A DNA stretch of 64,000 bases from Nocardioides perillae (GCF_013409425.1 NZ_JACCAC010000001.1:1798001-1862000), one strand, 5' to 3'; positions 52,338 to 61,035 are shown, counted from the stretch's first letter. Notes: generated from the letters alone by a model not told the origin. Program-made: numbers and translations.

Positions 52338-52412
52338 ATGGGCAAGACCGGCCGCAAGCGCCGCGCTCGCAAGAAGAAGGGCGCGAACCACGGCAAGCGC
52401 CCCAACGCCTGA
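52338..52412 (+). CDS. Small ribosomal protein bL37-like, 24 residues
   Basis: The sequence reads MGKTGRKRRARKKKGANHGK and ends RPNA. It is strongly basic and resembles the 24-residue bL37 protein of mycobacterial ribosomes, also encoded beside sigH-rshA. A perfect AGGAGG lies six bases before the ATG. It is easily missed because of its size. A hairpin follows 18 bases after the stop. The linkage to sigR-rsrA supports the call. Confidence 0.85.
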   Translation: MGKTGRKRRARKKKGANHGKRPNA

Positions 52413-52429
52413 GCGCACCACTCAGCACT

Positions 52430-52471
52430 GAGCCCCCGAGCACCCCAGCCACGGCTGCGGGCCGGGGGCTC
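52430..52471 (+). terminator. Terminator after the bL37-like gene
   Basis: Nine-base arms GAGCCCCCG and CGGGGGCTC close a 24-base loop. It lies 18 bases after the stop and between two convergent transcription units, where a terminator is expected. Confidence 0.6.
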
Positions 52472-52546
52472 GCTGCGTCCCGGGCCCCCGTCGGGCAGCC
52501 GGGACCGGCTCGGGTGGCCGGTGACCGGCCGCCCGCTGGCGCGCCG

Positions 52547-52981
52547 TCAGCCGAGGCGGGCGAGGAACCGTGCGACGTCGACGACGACCCGGGTGACCTC
52601 GCCCGTCGCGACCACCTTGCCGGCGTCGGGTGCGTCGCCGGCGTGGCGCACCGCGACGGTGAAGCGGTGCAGCCGCCCGTCGACGTGGCTGACCGACGCG
52701 CTCACCTCCACCTCGCGCCCGACCGGGCTCGCGCCGCGGTGCTCGAGCTCGACCCGCGTGCCGACCGACGTGCTGCCCTCCGGCAGGGTCGGCTCGAGCG
52801 CCGCGCAGGTCGCGGCCTCGCACCACGCGAGCACCCGCGGCGTGCCGAGGACCGGCAAGCTGCCCGAGCCGACCGCCACCGCGGTGTCGTCCTCGCCGAC
52901 CGTGAAGGTGAGCGTCGCGCTGGGCGTGCCGGAGCTGCCAGGCCGGCTCGAACGGGCGGGTGTGCGCGGGGTCTCGGTCAT
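52547..52981 (-). CDS. Hotdog-fold thioesterase family protein
   Basis: This 144-residue protein resembles fluoroacetyl-CoA-type thioesterases: LTFTVGEDDTAVAVGSGSLPVLGTPRVLAWCEAATCAALEPTL, then GTRVELEHRGASPVGREVEVSA. The long helix with EAATCAAL and the strands that follow form the hotdog. An extra Pro/Ser-rich N-terminus (PRTPARSSRPGSSG) precedes it. It should cleave a short acyl-CoA. The start overlaps the stop of the acetyltransferase gene upstream by four bases. Confidence 0.75.
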   Translation of the reverse strand: MTETPRTPARSSRPGSSGTPSATLTFTVGEDDTAVAVGSGSLPVLGTPRVLAWCEAATCAALEPTLPEGSTSVGTRVELEHRGASPVGREVEVSASVSHVDGRLHRFTVAVRHAGDAPDAGKVVATGEVTRVVVDVARFLARLG

Positions 52982-53490
52982 CGGGGCTCCTGCAGGTCGA
53001 GGCGGTAGGCGAGCAGCCGCACGTGCGGCACGGGCGTCCAGTCGAGGGCGGGCGCGCGGGTGAAGCCGAGCCGCTCGTAGAGCCGGTGCGCCCCGGCCAT
53101 GTCCGGCAGGGTCGACAGCAGCACGCGGCGGGCGCCGTGGTCGACGGCGCGTGCGACGGCGTGCTGCACCAGTGCCTCGCCGACACCGCGGCCCTGCGCG
53201 GCGGGGTCGACCGCGAGCATCCGGAACTCGCCCTGCTCGGGGTCGTCGGCGTCGGCGAGCTCGCGCCACGGGGAGCCGGGTGGACAGGCGGTGACGCTGC
53301 CCAGCACGCGGCCGTCGTCGCTGCGGGCCACCCAGAGCTCCGCCTCGCGGGCGCGTGCGGGCGCGTCGCGCAACCGCGCGGCGTACGGGTCGTCGGGCCC
53401 CAGCAGGAAGGGCGCGTAGGCCGCGACCGTCGCCTCGCCCACCGCCGAGAGCTCGTCGGGGCGGGCGAGGCCCAGCGCCAGGTCGACCAC
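52978..53490 (-). CDS. GNAT family N-acetyltransferase
   Basis: This 170-residue protein has the GNAT fold, with FRMLAVDPAAQGRGVGEALVQ as the acetyl-CoA-binding motif A and GAHRLYERLGFTRAPALD as motif B. An N-terminal helix (LSAVGEATVAAYAPFLLGPDDPY) shapes the substrate site. The acceptor is unknown. It is co-directional with the acetolactate-synthase-like gene seven bases upstream and coupled to the thioesterase downstream, so the three may form an operon. Confidence 0.85.
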   Translation of the reverse strand: MVDLALGLARPDELSAVGEATVAAYAPFLLGPDDPYAARLRDAPARAREAELWVARSDDGRVLGSVTACPPGSPWRELADADDPEQGEFRMLAVDPAAQGRGVGEALVQHAVARAVDHGARRVLLSTLPDMAGAHRLYERLGFTRAPALDWTPVPHVRLLAYRLDLQEPR

Positions 53491-53496
53491 GTGGGT

Positions 53497-55239
53497 CTAG
53501 ATGCCGAAGGTCGCGCGGGGGTAGGCCGCGTCGACGTCGGTGATCACGTTGACCAGGTAGGGCACACCGGAGGCGAAGGCGCGGTCCAGGGCCGGGCCGA
53601 CCTGGCGGGGGTCGGTCACGGTCTCGCCGGCGCCGCCCAGGGCCTTGACCACCTCGTCGTAGGCGGTGCGCGGGGCGAGGTCGGCCACGACGTCGTAGCC
53701 GTAGAGCATCTGCATCGGGCCCTTCTCCAGGCCCCACGCCGAGTTGTTGCCCATCACCATCACGACCGGGAGGCCGTGGCGGACCAGGGTGTCGACGTCC
53801 ATGAGCGAGAAGCCGGCGGCGCCGTCGCCCAGCAGCAGCACGACCTGGGAGGACGGCCGGGCGATCCGCGCCGCGATCGCGGCGCCGAGGCCGGCGCCGA
53901 GGCAGCCGTAGGGGCCGGGGTCGAGCCAGCCGCCCGGTCGCTTCGGCTCGACGAACTTCCCGGCGAAGGAGACGAAGTCGCCGCCGTCGCCGATGACGAC
54001 GGCGTCGTCGGCCAGCCGCGGCACGAGCTCGCCGTAGATGCGGGCCGGGTGCACCGGGTCGGCCTCGGCCGCGAGCAGACCGCGGTCGCGCTCGACCGCC
54101 GCGCGGACGCCGTCTCGCAGCGTCTGCGCCCAGCCGCTCCAGTCGGGCCGGTCGCGGTCGAGCGCGGTGAGGACGCCGTCGAGCACGGCGGAGAGGTCAC
54201 CGCTGACGGAGGCGGCGAGGTCGGCGTGCTGGGCCACCTGGCCGGGGGAGTCGGCGACGTGCACGACGCGGGCGGGCGCCGCCCCCTCCTTGCCGCCGAA
54301 GACGCCGTAGCCGAGCCGGAAGTCGAGCGGCGTGCCGACCACGACCACGAGGTCGGCCGAGCCGAGGGCCGTGCTGCGCGCCTTGGTGACGAGCAGCGGG
54401 TGACCGCCGGGGACCACGCCGCGGCCCATGCCGTTGGTGAGGGCGGGGATGCCCGCCTGCTCGACCAGGCGCAGCGCGGCCTCCTCGGCGCGGTCGGCCC
54501 ACACGTCGGTGCCGAGCACGAGCACGGGGCGCTCGGCGGCGCGCAGCAGCGCGGCCACGCGGGCGACGGCGTCAGGGTCGGGGTCGGCGCCGCGCAGGTC
54601 GCCCACCACCGGCACGTCACCGGACGCGGGGGCGAACAGCTCGTCCATCGGCACGTCGACGAAGACCGGGCCGCGGTGCGAGGAGCCCGCGGCGGTGAAG
54701 GCCTCGTGCACGCCGGGGAGCACGTCGCCGGCGGTCGGCAGGGTGCGGGCGAGCTTGGAGACCGAGGCGACGATGGGCGGCTGGTCGAGCTCCTGCAGGC
54801 TGCCGGAGCCCCACCGGTTCTGCGGGGCGCGGCCGCCCAGGACGACCATCGGCGAGCCCGCGAACTGCGCCTGGGCGATGGCGCTGACGCCGTTGGTCAC
54901 GCCGGGTCCGGCGGTCAGCACGGCCAGGCCGGGCACGCGCGTGAGCTTGCCCGTGGCCTCGGCGGCGAAGGCGGCCGTCTGCTCGTGGCGGACGTCCAGC
55001 AGCCGCATCGGCGGGTCGGCCTTGACCGCGCCGTCGTAGACCGGGAACACGTGGGCGCCGGAGAGGGTGAAGACGGTCTCGACACCGTGGGCGCGGGCGA
55101 CCGCCACGACGGCGTCGCCGGCGTGGCCCGCCAGAACGCCGGGAGTGCCGGGCGCGCCGGGAGCGCCGGGAGCGCCGGGGGTGCTCGAGGTGCCGGGGTC
55201 GCTGGTCGGGGCCGCGCCGGAGCCCTCGGTGGTGGTCAT
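53497..55239 (-). CDS. Thiamine diphosphate enzyme, acetolactate synthase-like
   Basis: This 580-residue enzyme begins with a low-complexity run (GAPGAPGAPGTPG). The three domains are then complete: the PYR domain with HEQTAAFAAEATGKLTRVPG (catalytic Glu), a central domain with PVLVLGTDVWADRAEEAALR, and the PP domain with VLLLGDGAAGFSLMDVDTLVRHGLPVVMVMGNN (the GDG-NN thiamine motif). It is related to acetolactate synthase and oxalyl-CoA decarboxylase. The exact reaction cannot be fixed from sequence. The short gap to the acetyltransferase suggests one transcript. Confidence 0.78.
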   Translation of the reverse strand: MTTTEGSGAAPTSDPGTSSTPGAPGAPGAPGTPGVLAGHAGDAVVAVARAHGVETVFTLSGAHVFPVYDGAVKADPPMRLLDVRHEQTAAFAAEATGKLTRVPGLAVLTAGPGVTNGVSAIAQAQFAGSPMVVLGGRAPQNRWGSGSLQELDQPPIVASVSKLARTLPTAGDVLPGVHEAFTAAGSSHRGPVFVDVPMDELFAPASGDVPVVGDLRGADPDPDAVARVAALLRAAERPVLVLGTDVWADRAEEAALRLVEQAGIPALTNGMGRGVVPGGHPLLVTKARSTALGSADLVVVVGTPLDFRLGYGVFGGKEGAAPARVVHVADSPGQVAQHADLAASVSGDLSAVLDGVLTALDRDRPDWSGWAQTLRDGVRAAVERDRGLLAAEADPVHPARIYGELVPRLADDAVVIGDGGDFVSFAGKFVEPKRPGGWLDPGPYGCLGAGLGAAIAARIARPSSQVVLLLGDGAAGFSLMDVDTLVRHGLPVVMVMGNNSAWGLEKGPMQMLYGYDVVADLAPRTAYDEVVKALGGAGETVTDPRQVGPALDRAFASGVPYLVNVITDVDAAYPRATFGI

Positions 55240-55281
55240 GCGCCGCAGGCTACCCGTGGGTCACCTCGACGTCAGGCACCC

Positions 55282-56127
55282 TCAGGACAGTGCGTGCGGG
55301 TTGCTGCGGCGCAGCGCGTCGACGACGACGAGCAGCAGGTCGGCGCGCACCTCGGGCGGTCGCGGCGCGAGCGCGAGCTGCAGGTGCAGCGCCCGCAGGA
55401 AGGCCTCGGGGTCGCCGGTCGAGAGGAAGGGGTCGCGGTCGCCGAGCGGCGGCGCGGTGGCGGCCGCGGCGATGCGCGCGACCCACGGCTCCAGCACGGT
55501 GAGCGGCACGAGCTCGCGGCGCAGCACCGCCATCGTCGCCATCGCCATGCGGTCGGGCTCGCCGGCGACCAGCAGCGTGCCGGGGGAGGAGAGGAGGCGG
55601 TCGGCGAGCACGTCGAGCACCACGGTCAGCTCCGGCGCGCCCAGGTGGCGCGAGCCGGCCAGCGCGCCGAGCGCGTCGGCCCCGTGGGCGAGGGCGTGGG
55701 CCCACCCCTTGCCCGGCACGAAGCCGCGCAGGTCGCGCTCGCGCAGGAACCAGGTGGCGAGCCGGTCGCCCCAGTCGAGCACGGTGCCGGCGCCCAACAG
55801 GCCGAGCTGCTGGTCGCGCTGCAGGCACTCGGCGAGGACGAGCGCGGAGAAGCTGCGGCGGAAGACGCCGTCGCCGCCCGGCTCCTCCCCGAGGCCGACG
55901 CCGAGACCGGCGGCCATGCCGTCGCCCAGTCCGGCGAGCAGCTCGTCGTAGACGCCGCGCCCGAGCCACGTGGCGAGCGTGGGGTAGGCGGTGCCGTCGC
56001 GCTCCTGCGGGTCGGGACTGCCGAGCATGCGCGTCAGCTCCGCCGTCAGGTCGTCCAGCGGTCGGTCCGTCGGGACCGCGAGCCCTCCGGAGAGGACCTG
56101 CTTCCAGTAGGCCGAGGTGCTGGGCAT
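55282..56127 (-). CDS. DUF2785 family protein
   Basis: This 281-residue, largely helical protein matches DUF2785: AYWKQVLSGGLAVPTDRPLDD, GRGVYDELLAGLGDG, VFRRSFSALVLAECL, GWAHALAHGADALGALAGSRH, and LDVLADRLLSSPGTLLVAGE. The function is unknown. ATG 56127 is chosen over ATG 56136 because an AGG lies nine bases before it and none before the other. It is divergent from the sensor kinase gene, with 67 bases between starts. Confidence 0.75.
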   Translation of the reverse strand: MPSTSAYWKQVLSGGLAVPTDRPLDDLTAELTRMLGSPDPQERDGTAYPTLATWLGRGVYDELLAGLGDGMAAGLGVGLGEEPGGDGVFRRSFSALVLAECLQRDQQLGLLGAGTVLDWGDRLATWFLRERDLRGFVPGKGWAHALAHGADALGALAGSRHLGAPELTVVLDVLADRLLSSPGTLLVAGEPDRMAMATMAVLRRELVPLTVLEPWVARIAAAATAPPLGDRDPFLSTGDPEAFLRALHLQLALAPRPPEVRADLLLVVVDALRRSNPHALS

Positions 56128-56194
56128 GGGGGCCATCCTGCCAGCCCCCGGCGGCGCTCCGGACCGGCCCGGGGCCCGGCCCTAGGCTGTCGGC

Positions 56195-57670
56195 GTGCCC
56201 ACGCTGAACGAGCTCGTGCGTGCCCACACCGACCTCACCGAGGACGACGTGGCGTGGCTGCACCTGCTCCTCGCCGACTGGCAGATCCTCGCCGACCTGT
56301 CATTCGCCGACCTGGTGCTGTGGCTGCGCGACCGCGAGGACGTGGGGTGGTGGGCGGGCGCGCAGATGCGGCCCACGACCGGCCCCACGGCGTACGTCGA
56401 CGACGTCGTCGGCACCTTCGTGCCGGTGGGGCGCCGCCCGCTGCTCGACCTCGCCTGGGGGCAGCAGCGCACGGTGCGCGAGGGCGACCCGGAGTGGCGC
56501 GACGACGTGCCGGTGCGCGTCGAGGTGATCCCGGTGCGGCGCGGTGACCGGCTGCTCGGCGTGGTCGCCCGCAACACCAACCTGCACGGTGTGCGCACCC
56601 CGAGCCGGCTGGAGCTGTCCTACCTGCAGACGGCGGCCGACCTCACCCAGATGATCGCCTCCGGCCACTTCCCCTCGCCGGGGCAGCGCAGCGACCACGC
56701 CGACTCCCCCCGCGTGGGCGACGGCTTCCTCCGCGTCGACGCGTCCGGCCGGGTCGCCTACGCCAGCCCGAACGCGCTCTCGGTCTACCGACGCCTCGGC
56801 CTGACCGGCGACCTCGCCGGCACGGTGCTGGCGGAGGTCACCCGCGACCTGGTGCCCCCGCGGCGCCGGCCCGACGAGGAGACCCTGTCGGCCGTGCTGG
56901 GCGGGCGGGTGCACCGCGACACGGAGATCGCCGTGGACGACGTGGCGCTCATCGTGCGGGCGATCCCGCTGCGACCGGGCGGCGAGCACCTCGGCGGCCT
57001 CGTGCTCGTGCGCGACGTCTCCGACCTGCGCCGGCGCGACCGCGAGCTGGTGACCAAGGACGCCACGATCCGCGAGATCCACCACCGGGTGAAGAACAAC
57101 CTGCAGACCGTGGCCGCGCTGCTGCGCCTGCAGGCACGCCGCACGGACGCCCCCGACGCGCGCGCGGCGCTGGAGGAGGCCGTGCGCCGCGTGGGCACCA
57201 TCGCGATCGTGCACGAGACGCTGAGCCAGGCCGAGGCCGAGCAGGTCGACTTCGACGACGTCGCCGACCGGCTCGGCCGCATGGTCGCCGACGTCGGCGG
57301 GCTGGCCGGCCGCGTCGCCGTCGAGCGGGCGGGCTCCTTCGGCGTGCTCCGCTCCGACACCGCCACCGCGCTGGCGACCGTGCTCACCGAGCTGCTGCAG
57401 AACGCCGTCGAGCACGGGTACGCCGGGTCCCCGGCGGAGGTCTCCGGGCGCATCACCGTCACCGCGCACCGCGCGGCCGGTCGCCTCCACGTCGCGGTGG
57501 AGGACGACGGGCGGGGGCTGCCGGAGGCCTTCGACCTCGCCTCGTCGAGCAGCCTGGGGCTCTCGATCGCGCGCACGCTCGTGGAGTCGGAGGTGGGCGG
57601 CGAGCTCGCGCTCGGCCGTGGAGCCGGCGGACGCGGCACCCGGGCGCGGCTCGACCTCCCGGCCGACTAG
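56195..57670 (+). CDS. pdtaS: Sensor histidine kinase PdtaS
   Basis: This 491-residue soluble kinase has an N-terminal GAF-like domain (DWQILADLSFADLVLWL, LELSYLQTAADLTQMI), a PAS-like domain near 180-290 (RVDASGRVAYASPNALSVYRR) and a HisKA_2-type kinase core. The phospho-acceptor is in REIHHRVKNNLQTVAALLRLQARR and the ATPase domain shows LTELLQNAVEHGYAG and VEDDGRGLPEAFD. PdtaS partners with the ANTAR protein PdtaR in sensing cell-wall and copper/nitric oxide stress in mycobacteria. The partner is not in the window. Confidence 0.88.
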   Translation: MPTLNELVRAHTDLTEDDVAWLHLLLADWQILADLSFADLVLWLRDREDVGWWAGAQMRPTTGPTAYVDDVVGTFVPVGRRPLLDLAWGQQRTVREGDPEWRDDVPVRVEVIPVRRGDRLLGVVARNTNLHGVRTPSRLELSYLQTAADLTQMIASGHFPSPGQRSDHADSPRVGDGFLRVDASGRVAYASPNALSVYRRLGLTGDLAGTVLAEVTRDLVPPRRRPDEETLSAVLGGRVHRDTEIAVDDVALIVRAIPLRPGGEHLGGLVLVRDVSDLRRRDRELVTKDATIREIHHRVKNNLQTVAALLRLQARRTDAPDARAALEEAVRRVGTIAIVHETLSQAEAEQVDFDDVADRLGRMVADVGGLAGRVAVERAGSFGVLRSDTATALATVLTELLQNAVEHGYAGSPAEVSGRITVTAHRAAGRLHVAVEDDGRGLPEAFDLASSSSLGLSIARTLVESEVGGELALGRGAGGRGTRARLDLPAD

Positions 57671-57697
57671 GTCGCCCGGGAGGCCGCGGTCACGGTG

Positions 57698-57949
57698 TCA
57701 GGCGGTGCGCACCCGGGCCCGGGCGTTGCGACGCTTGAGCGCCCGGCGCTCGTCCTCGCTGAGCCCGCCCCACACGCCGTGGTCCTGGCCCGCCTCCAGC
57801 GCCCACGCGAGACACTGCTCGCGCACCTCGCAGCGACGGCACACCTGCTTGGCCTCCTCGATCTGGAGGATGGCCGGACCGGTGTTGCCGATCGGGAAGA
57901 ACAGCTCCGGGTCCTCGTCGAGGCACGCGGAACGGTGGCGCCAATCCAT
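57698..57949 (-). CDS. whiB1: WhiB family iron-sulfur regulator, WhiB1-like
   Basis: This 83-residue protein coordinates a [4Fe-4S] cluster with Cys in SACLDEDPELFFPIG, CRRCEVREQC (Cys-x2-Cys-x5-Cys), followed by WALEAGQDHGVWGG and a basic tail DERRALKRRNARARVR. The GVWGG turn and the tail make DNA and sigma-factor contacts. The sequence order matches WhiB1, which reacts with nitric oxide and is essential in mycobacteria. An AAAGAGG ribosome site precedes ATG 57949. It is convergent with the pdtaS gene. Confidence 0.9.
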   Translation of the reverse strand: MDWRHRSACLDEDPELFFPIGNTGPAILQIEEAKQVCRRCEVREQCLAWALEAGQDHGVWGGLSEDERRALKRRNARARVRTA

Positions 57950-58144
57950 GGCTGGGGTGACCTCTTTCGTCGGACGTCTGGTGGCAGGGTGACCCTGCGG
58001 TCGGCGCGCCGCAGGCAGGTGCCGAACACGTGCTCGAGGGCACGCCCGCAGGCCAGCGCGTCGTACAGCCTCCCAACTCGCGCGGCCCCGCACAACCCCC
58101 GTCGGTGGTCTCGTCCGTCACAGACCCTCGGTACGCTCGCCGTC

Positions 58145-58555
58145 GTGCGCGCCCCCGACGTCCCCGCCCCCCTGGTCACCGCGGCCTCGCTGGCCGCCGT
58201 CGAGGGGCTGCTGCTGGTGCTCGTCGGGGTGGCGGAGGTGGCCTCGCTGACCGGCGGCAGGCTCACGATGGGTCTGACGACCGCAGTGTTCTTCCTCGCC
58301 GCGGGCGGCGGCCTCGTGGCGTGCGGCTGGGCCCTGGCGCAGGGACGCGCGTGGGGCCGCGGGCCCGTCCTGCTGGCGCAGGTGATGGCGCTGGCGGGGG
58401 CCTGGTCGGTGCGCTCGACCTACCTGCTGGTCTCGCTGCTGCTGCTCGTCGTGGCGGTCGTCGTCGCCGTGGGCGTGCTGCACCCCGCCAGCATCGCGCT
58501 GCTCGAGGGGAGCCGGCTCCACGACGAGCCCGACGACGTCGACCGGGAGCGGTAG
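58145..58555 (+). CDS. Hypothetical four-helix membrane protein
   Basis: This 136-residue protein has four hydrophobic helices: VTAASLAAVEGLLLVLVG, TTAVFFLAAGGGLVACGWAL, GPVLLAQVMALAGAWSV and YLLVSLLLLVVAVVVAVGVL. It ends with a charged tail (DEPDDVDRER). No family is recognised. It is divergent from whiB1 by about 195 bases and convergent with the sigma factor gene, ending nine bases before its stop. Confidence 0.65.
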   Translation: MRAPDVPAPLVTAASLAAVEGLLLVLVGVAEVASLTGGRLTMGLTTAVFFLAAGGGLVACGWALAQGRAWGRGPVLLAQVMALAGAWSVRSTYLLVSLLLLVVAVVVAVGVLHPASIALLEGSRLHDEPDDVDRER

Positions 58556-58564
58556 CAGCGCGGC

Positions 58565-59368
58565 TCAGTCGCGCTCGAGCGAGGCGCGCAGCTGCTCGAG
58601 CGTGCGCGCCAGCAACCGGGAGACGTGCATCTGCGACACCCCGACCTCGGCGGCGATCTGCGACTGCGTCATGCCGCGGAAGAAGCGCAGCAGCAGGATC
58701 GTGCGCTCGCGCGACGGCAGCGCCTCGAGCAGCGGCTTGAGCGACTCGCGCACCTCGACGTGGGCGAGGCCCGCGTCGTCGACGCCGATCGCGTCGAGCA
58801 TGCTCGCGGGCCCGTCCTCGCCCTGCTCGCCGGCGTCGAGGCTGAGCGTGGCGTAGGCGTTGGCCGACTCGAGGCCCTCGACGACCTCCTCGACGGTGCA
58901 GCCCACCCGCTCGGCGAGCTCGCGCGGCGTGGGGGAGCGGCCGAGCTGCTGGGTGAGGTCGGCCGTCGCGGCGGTGAGTTGCAGCCGCAGCTCCTGCAGG
59001 CGCCGCGGCACCCGGATGGCCCACCCCTTGTCGCGGAAGTGGCGCTTGACCTCGCCGAGGATGGTCGGCGTGGCGTAGGTCGAGAACTCGACGCCGCGGT
59101 CCTCATCGAAGCGGTCGACGGACTTGATGAGGCCGATCGTGCCGACCTGGACGAGGTCCTCGAAGGGCTCGCCGCGGTTGCGGAAGCGGCGTGCGCAGTG
59201 CTCGACGAGCGGCAGGTGCAGGTGCACCAGCGCATCGCGGGCGGACTGCCGCTCCTCATCGGTGCTGGCGGGGTCGCGCAGCGTGGCGAACAGCGCGGCG
59301 CTGCGGCGCCGCACCTCCTCGGTGCGCTCGGAGCGTCCGACGTCCTCCCCCTCGACGTCCACGCTCAC
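58565..59368 (-). CDS. sigF: RNA polymerase sigma factor, SigB/SigF type
   Basis: This 267-residue sigma factor lacks region 1.1 and has region 2 (EPFEDLVQVGTIGLIKSVDRFD, STYATPTILGEVKRHFRDKGW), region 3 (VPRRLQELRLQL, GCTVEEVVEGLESANAY) and region 4 (LPSRERTILLLRFFRGMTQSQIAAEVGVSQMHVSRLL). This is the general stress and sporulation class. The start GTG 59368 overlaps the stop of the RsbW-like gene (GTGA). This is the usual arrangement in which the anti-sigma factor precedes its sigma factor. Confidence 0.92.
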   Translation of the reverse strand: MSVDVEGEDVGRSERTEEVRRRSAALFATLRDPASTDEERQSARDALVHLHLPLVEHCARRFRNRGEPFEDLVQVGTIGLIKSVDRFDEDRGVEFSTYATPTILGEVKRHFRDKGWAIRVPRRLQELRLQLTAATADLTQQLGRSPTPRELAERVGCTVEEVVEGLESANAYATLSLDAGEQGEDGPASMLDAIGVDDAGLAHVEVRESLKPLLEALPSRERTILLLRFFRGMTQSQIAAEVGVSQMHVSRLLARTLEQLRASLERD

Positions 59369-59802
59369 CGGGTCGAGCCGGCCCCGCTCGCGACCTCGGT
59401 GCGCATCACCAGCCGGACCTCCAGCGACCCGGCGGTGGCCTCGGCGCTGGCCTCGCTGGCCAAGGTGGCGAGCACCTGCCAGGCGAAGCTGTCCTCGTCG
59501 ACGGCGGGCTGGCCCGCGGTGTCGACCGAGACGCGCACCACCATCACGCCGTCGCCGAGGCCGAAGCGGCACCACAGGTCGGCGTCGGGGGCGGCCTCGG
59601 GCAGGACCATGGCGCAGGCCTCGCCCACGGCGATCCGGAGGTCCTCGATGTCGTCGATGGTGAAGTCGAGGCGGGCCGCGAGGCCCGCGGTGGTCGTGCG
59701 GAGCACCGAGACGTAGGCGCTGTCGGCCGGCACCTTGAGCTCGACGTCCGCGCGTTCGTCCCCGTGGCCGGGCACCTGCCCGTTGACCGTCATCGACGTC
59801 AT
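59365..59802 (-). CDS. rsbW: Anti-sigma regulatory factor, RsbW-like kinase
   Basis: This 145-residue protein has an HATPase_c fold: ELKVPADSAYVSVLRTTTAGL, ARLDFTIDDIEDLRIAVGEACAM with the conserved Glu/Asn-like box, and WCRFGLGDGVMVVRVSVD. It binds SigF and can phosphorylate an anti-anti-sigma factor, which is not present in the window. ATG 59802 or the internal ATG 59793 may be the start. It is coupled to sigF. Confidence 0.87.
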   Translation of the reverse strand: MTSMTVNGQVPGHGDERADVELKVPADSAYVSVLRTTTAGLAARLDFTIDDIEDLRIAVGEACAMVLPEAAPDADLWCRFGLGDGVMVVRVSVDTAGQPAVDEDSFAWQVLATLASEASAEATAGSLEVRLVMRTEVASGAGSTR

Positions 59803-59927
59803 GGCTCCTCGTCCGGCTCGCCTCGCGGCGGTGCAGCGGCACCGCCGCGGCCAACCCTACAGATGCCGGACGCCCGGCCGCGCGAGGCGCGGACCGGGCG
59901 TCCGGACAAGGTCTGCGAAGGGACCGC

Positions 59928-60329
59928 TCAGGCCTTCTTGGTCTCCCAGAAGATCTCGGCGATCTCGTCGATCTTCGCCAGCAGCTGGTCGGCCACGTCG
60001 GCATCGAGGGCACCCTTGGCGCCCGAGGCGCCGGCGAGCTTGGTGGCCTCGTTGACCAGCTGGTGCAGCTGGGGGTACTTCTCGAAGTGGGGCGGCTTGA
60101 AGTAGTCGGTCCACAGCACCCACAGGTGGTGCTTGACCAGCTCGGCGCGCTGCTCCTTGATGAGGATCGCGCGGGTGCGGAAGTCGGGGTCGTCGTTGTC
60201 GGCGACCTTGGCGATGATGCCCTTGATCGACTCGGCCTCGATGCGGGCCTGGGCGGGGTCGTAGACGCCGCAGGGCAGGTCGCAGTGGGCGGAGACCTCG
60301 AGGGTGGGGGCGAACAGCTCGCGGAGCAT
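59928..60329 (-). CDS. sodN: Nickel superoxide dismutase
   Basis: This 133-residue enzyme converts superoxide to oxygen and hydrogen peroxide. The nickel hook HCDLPCGVYDPAQ begins at residue 15, so cleavage before His15 removes the N-terminal propeptide LRELFAPTLEVSA and exposes the His and two Cys ligands. IKGIIAKVAD, LVKHHLWVLWTDYFKPPHFEKYP and LAKIDEIAEIFW are conserved helices. The maturation protease SodX is encoded divergently next to it. Confidence 0.95.
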   Translation of the reverse strand: MLRELFAPTLEVSAHCDLPCGVYDPAQARIEAESIKGIIAKVADNDDPDFRTRAILIKEQRAELVKHHLWVLWTDYFKPPHFEKYPQLHQLVNEATKLAGASGAKGALDADVADQLLAKIDEIAEIFWETKKA

Positions 60330-60413
60330 GCGTGACCTCTCTGACTGGGTTTTCGCGGTCGGCCGCGCTCGCCCGCGGGCGGGCGGCGGCCCTCGGCTGC
60401 GACACTACTCCGC

Positions 60414-60785
60414 GTGCGAGGGCGACAGCGGGGGAGTGCCCACCCGTCCGGGGACCCGGTCGCCCGTCGTCGCCGGCTGGGCTTCGCCGTCGTCTCCGGC
60501 GCCTCGATGCAGCCGCTGTTGCGCCCCGGTGACCGGTTGCTGGTGGTCCACGGGCGCCGCCCGCGCGCCGGCGCGGTGACGGTCGCCCGGTTCGCCGACG
60601 GCACGGTCGTGGTCAAGCGGGCCGTCGAGCGGCGTACGACGCGGGGCGGCGCCCCGGGGTGGTGGCTGCTGAGCGAGGACCCGGCCGTCGGCGTCGACTC
60701 CCGTCACCGCGGGCCCGTGCCCGACGACGACGTGCTCGCCGTCGCCGTGGCCCGCGTGTGGCCCGCACCCCGCCTGCTGCGCTAG
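60414..60785 (+). CDS. sodX: Nickel superoxide dismutase maturation protease
   Basis: This 123-residue S26-type protease removes the SodN propeptide. The catalytic Ser is in VVSGASMQPLLRPGDRLLV and the Lys in DGTVVVKRAVERR; SEDPAVGVDSRHRGPV is the substrate-binding strand. GTG 60414 is the ORF start, but the conserved part begins about 20 residues later, so an internal start is possible. It is divergent from sodN, a universal pairing for nickel SOD. Confidence 0.9.
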   Translation: MRGRQRGSAHPSGDPVARRRRLGFAVVSGASMQPLLRPGDRLLVVHGRRPRAGAVTVARFADGTVVVKRAVERRTTRGGAPGWWLLSEDPAVGVDSRHRGPVPDDDVLAVAVARVWPAPRLLR

Positions 60786-60790
60786 CCGCC

Positions 60791-60845
60791 CCGGCACCTC
60801 CGGCACCTCCGGCACCTCCGGCACCTCCCGCCACCTCCGGCACCG
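60791..60845. repeat. Tandem 9-bp repeat
   Basis: CCGGCACCT occurs four times in a row without change, then twice in altered form. It follows directly on the sodX stop. The rest of the gap to the malic enzyme (to 61,035) shows no gene. Slippage-prone tandem arrays of this sort are common in GC-rich intergenic DNA. Confidence 0.8.
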
Positions 60846-61035
60846 CCGCGGTGTCGCGTTCCCCACACCCGGCGCGGGCACGCGCTGTGCCAGACTGGCC
60901 GCCCCGGGGAGACCCCCCTGGGCCGCCGTCGGCCGTCACCGCCCACCCCGTGGTGCCCGCCCTCCGCCGCGGCCCCCGGCGGCACACGCCCCGCCCCTGG
61001 TCCCGCCCCCGATGCCTCTGCGAGGAAGACGCCTG

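Noticed and set aside
55129..55200. Collagen-like domain in the thiamine enzyme
   Set aside because: Four Gly-Ala-Pro units are too few for a collagen helix; treated as a low-complexity leader.
60791..60845. CRISPR array
   Set aside because: Repeats are nine bases without spacers and there are no cas genes in the window.
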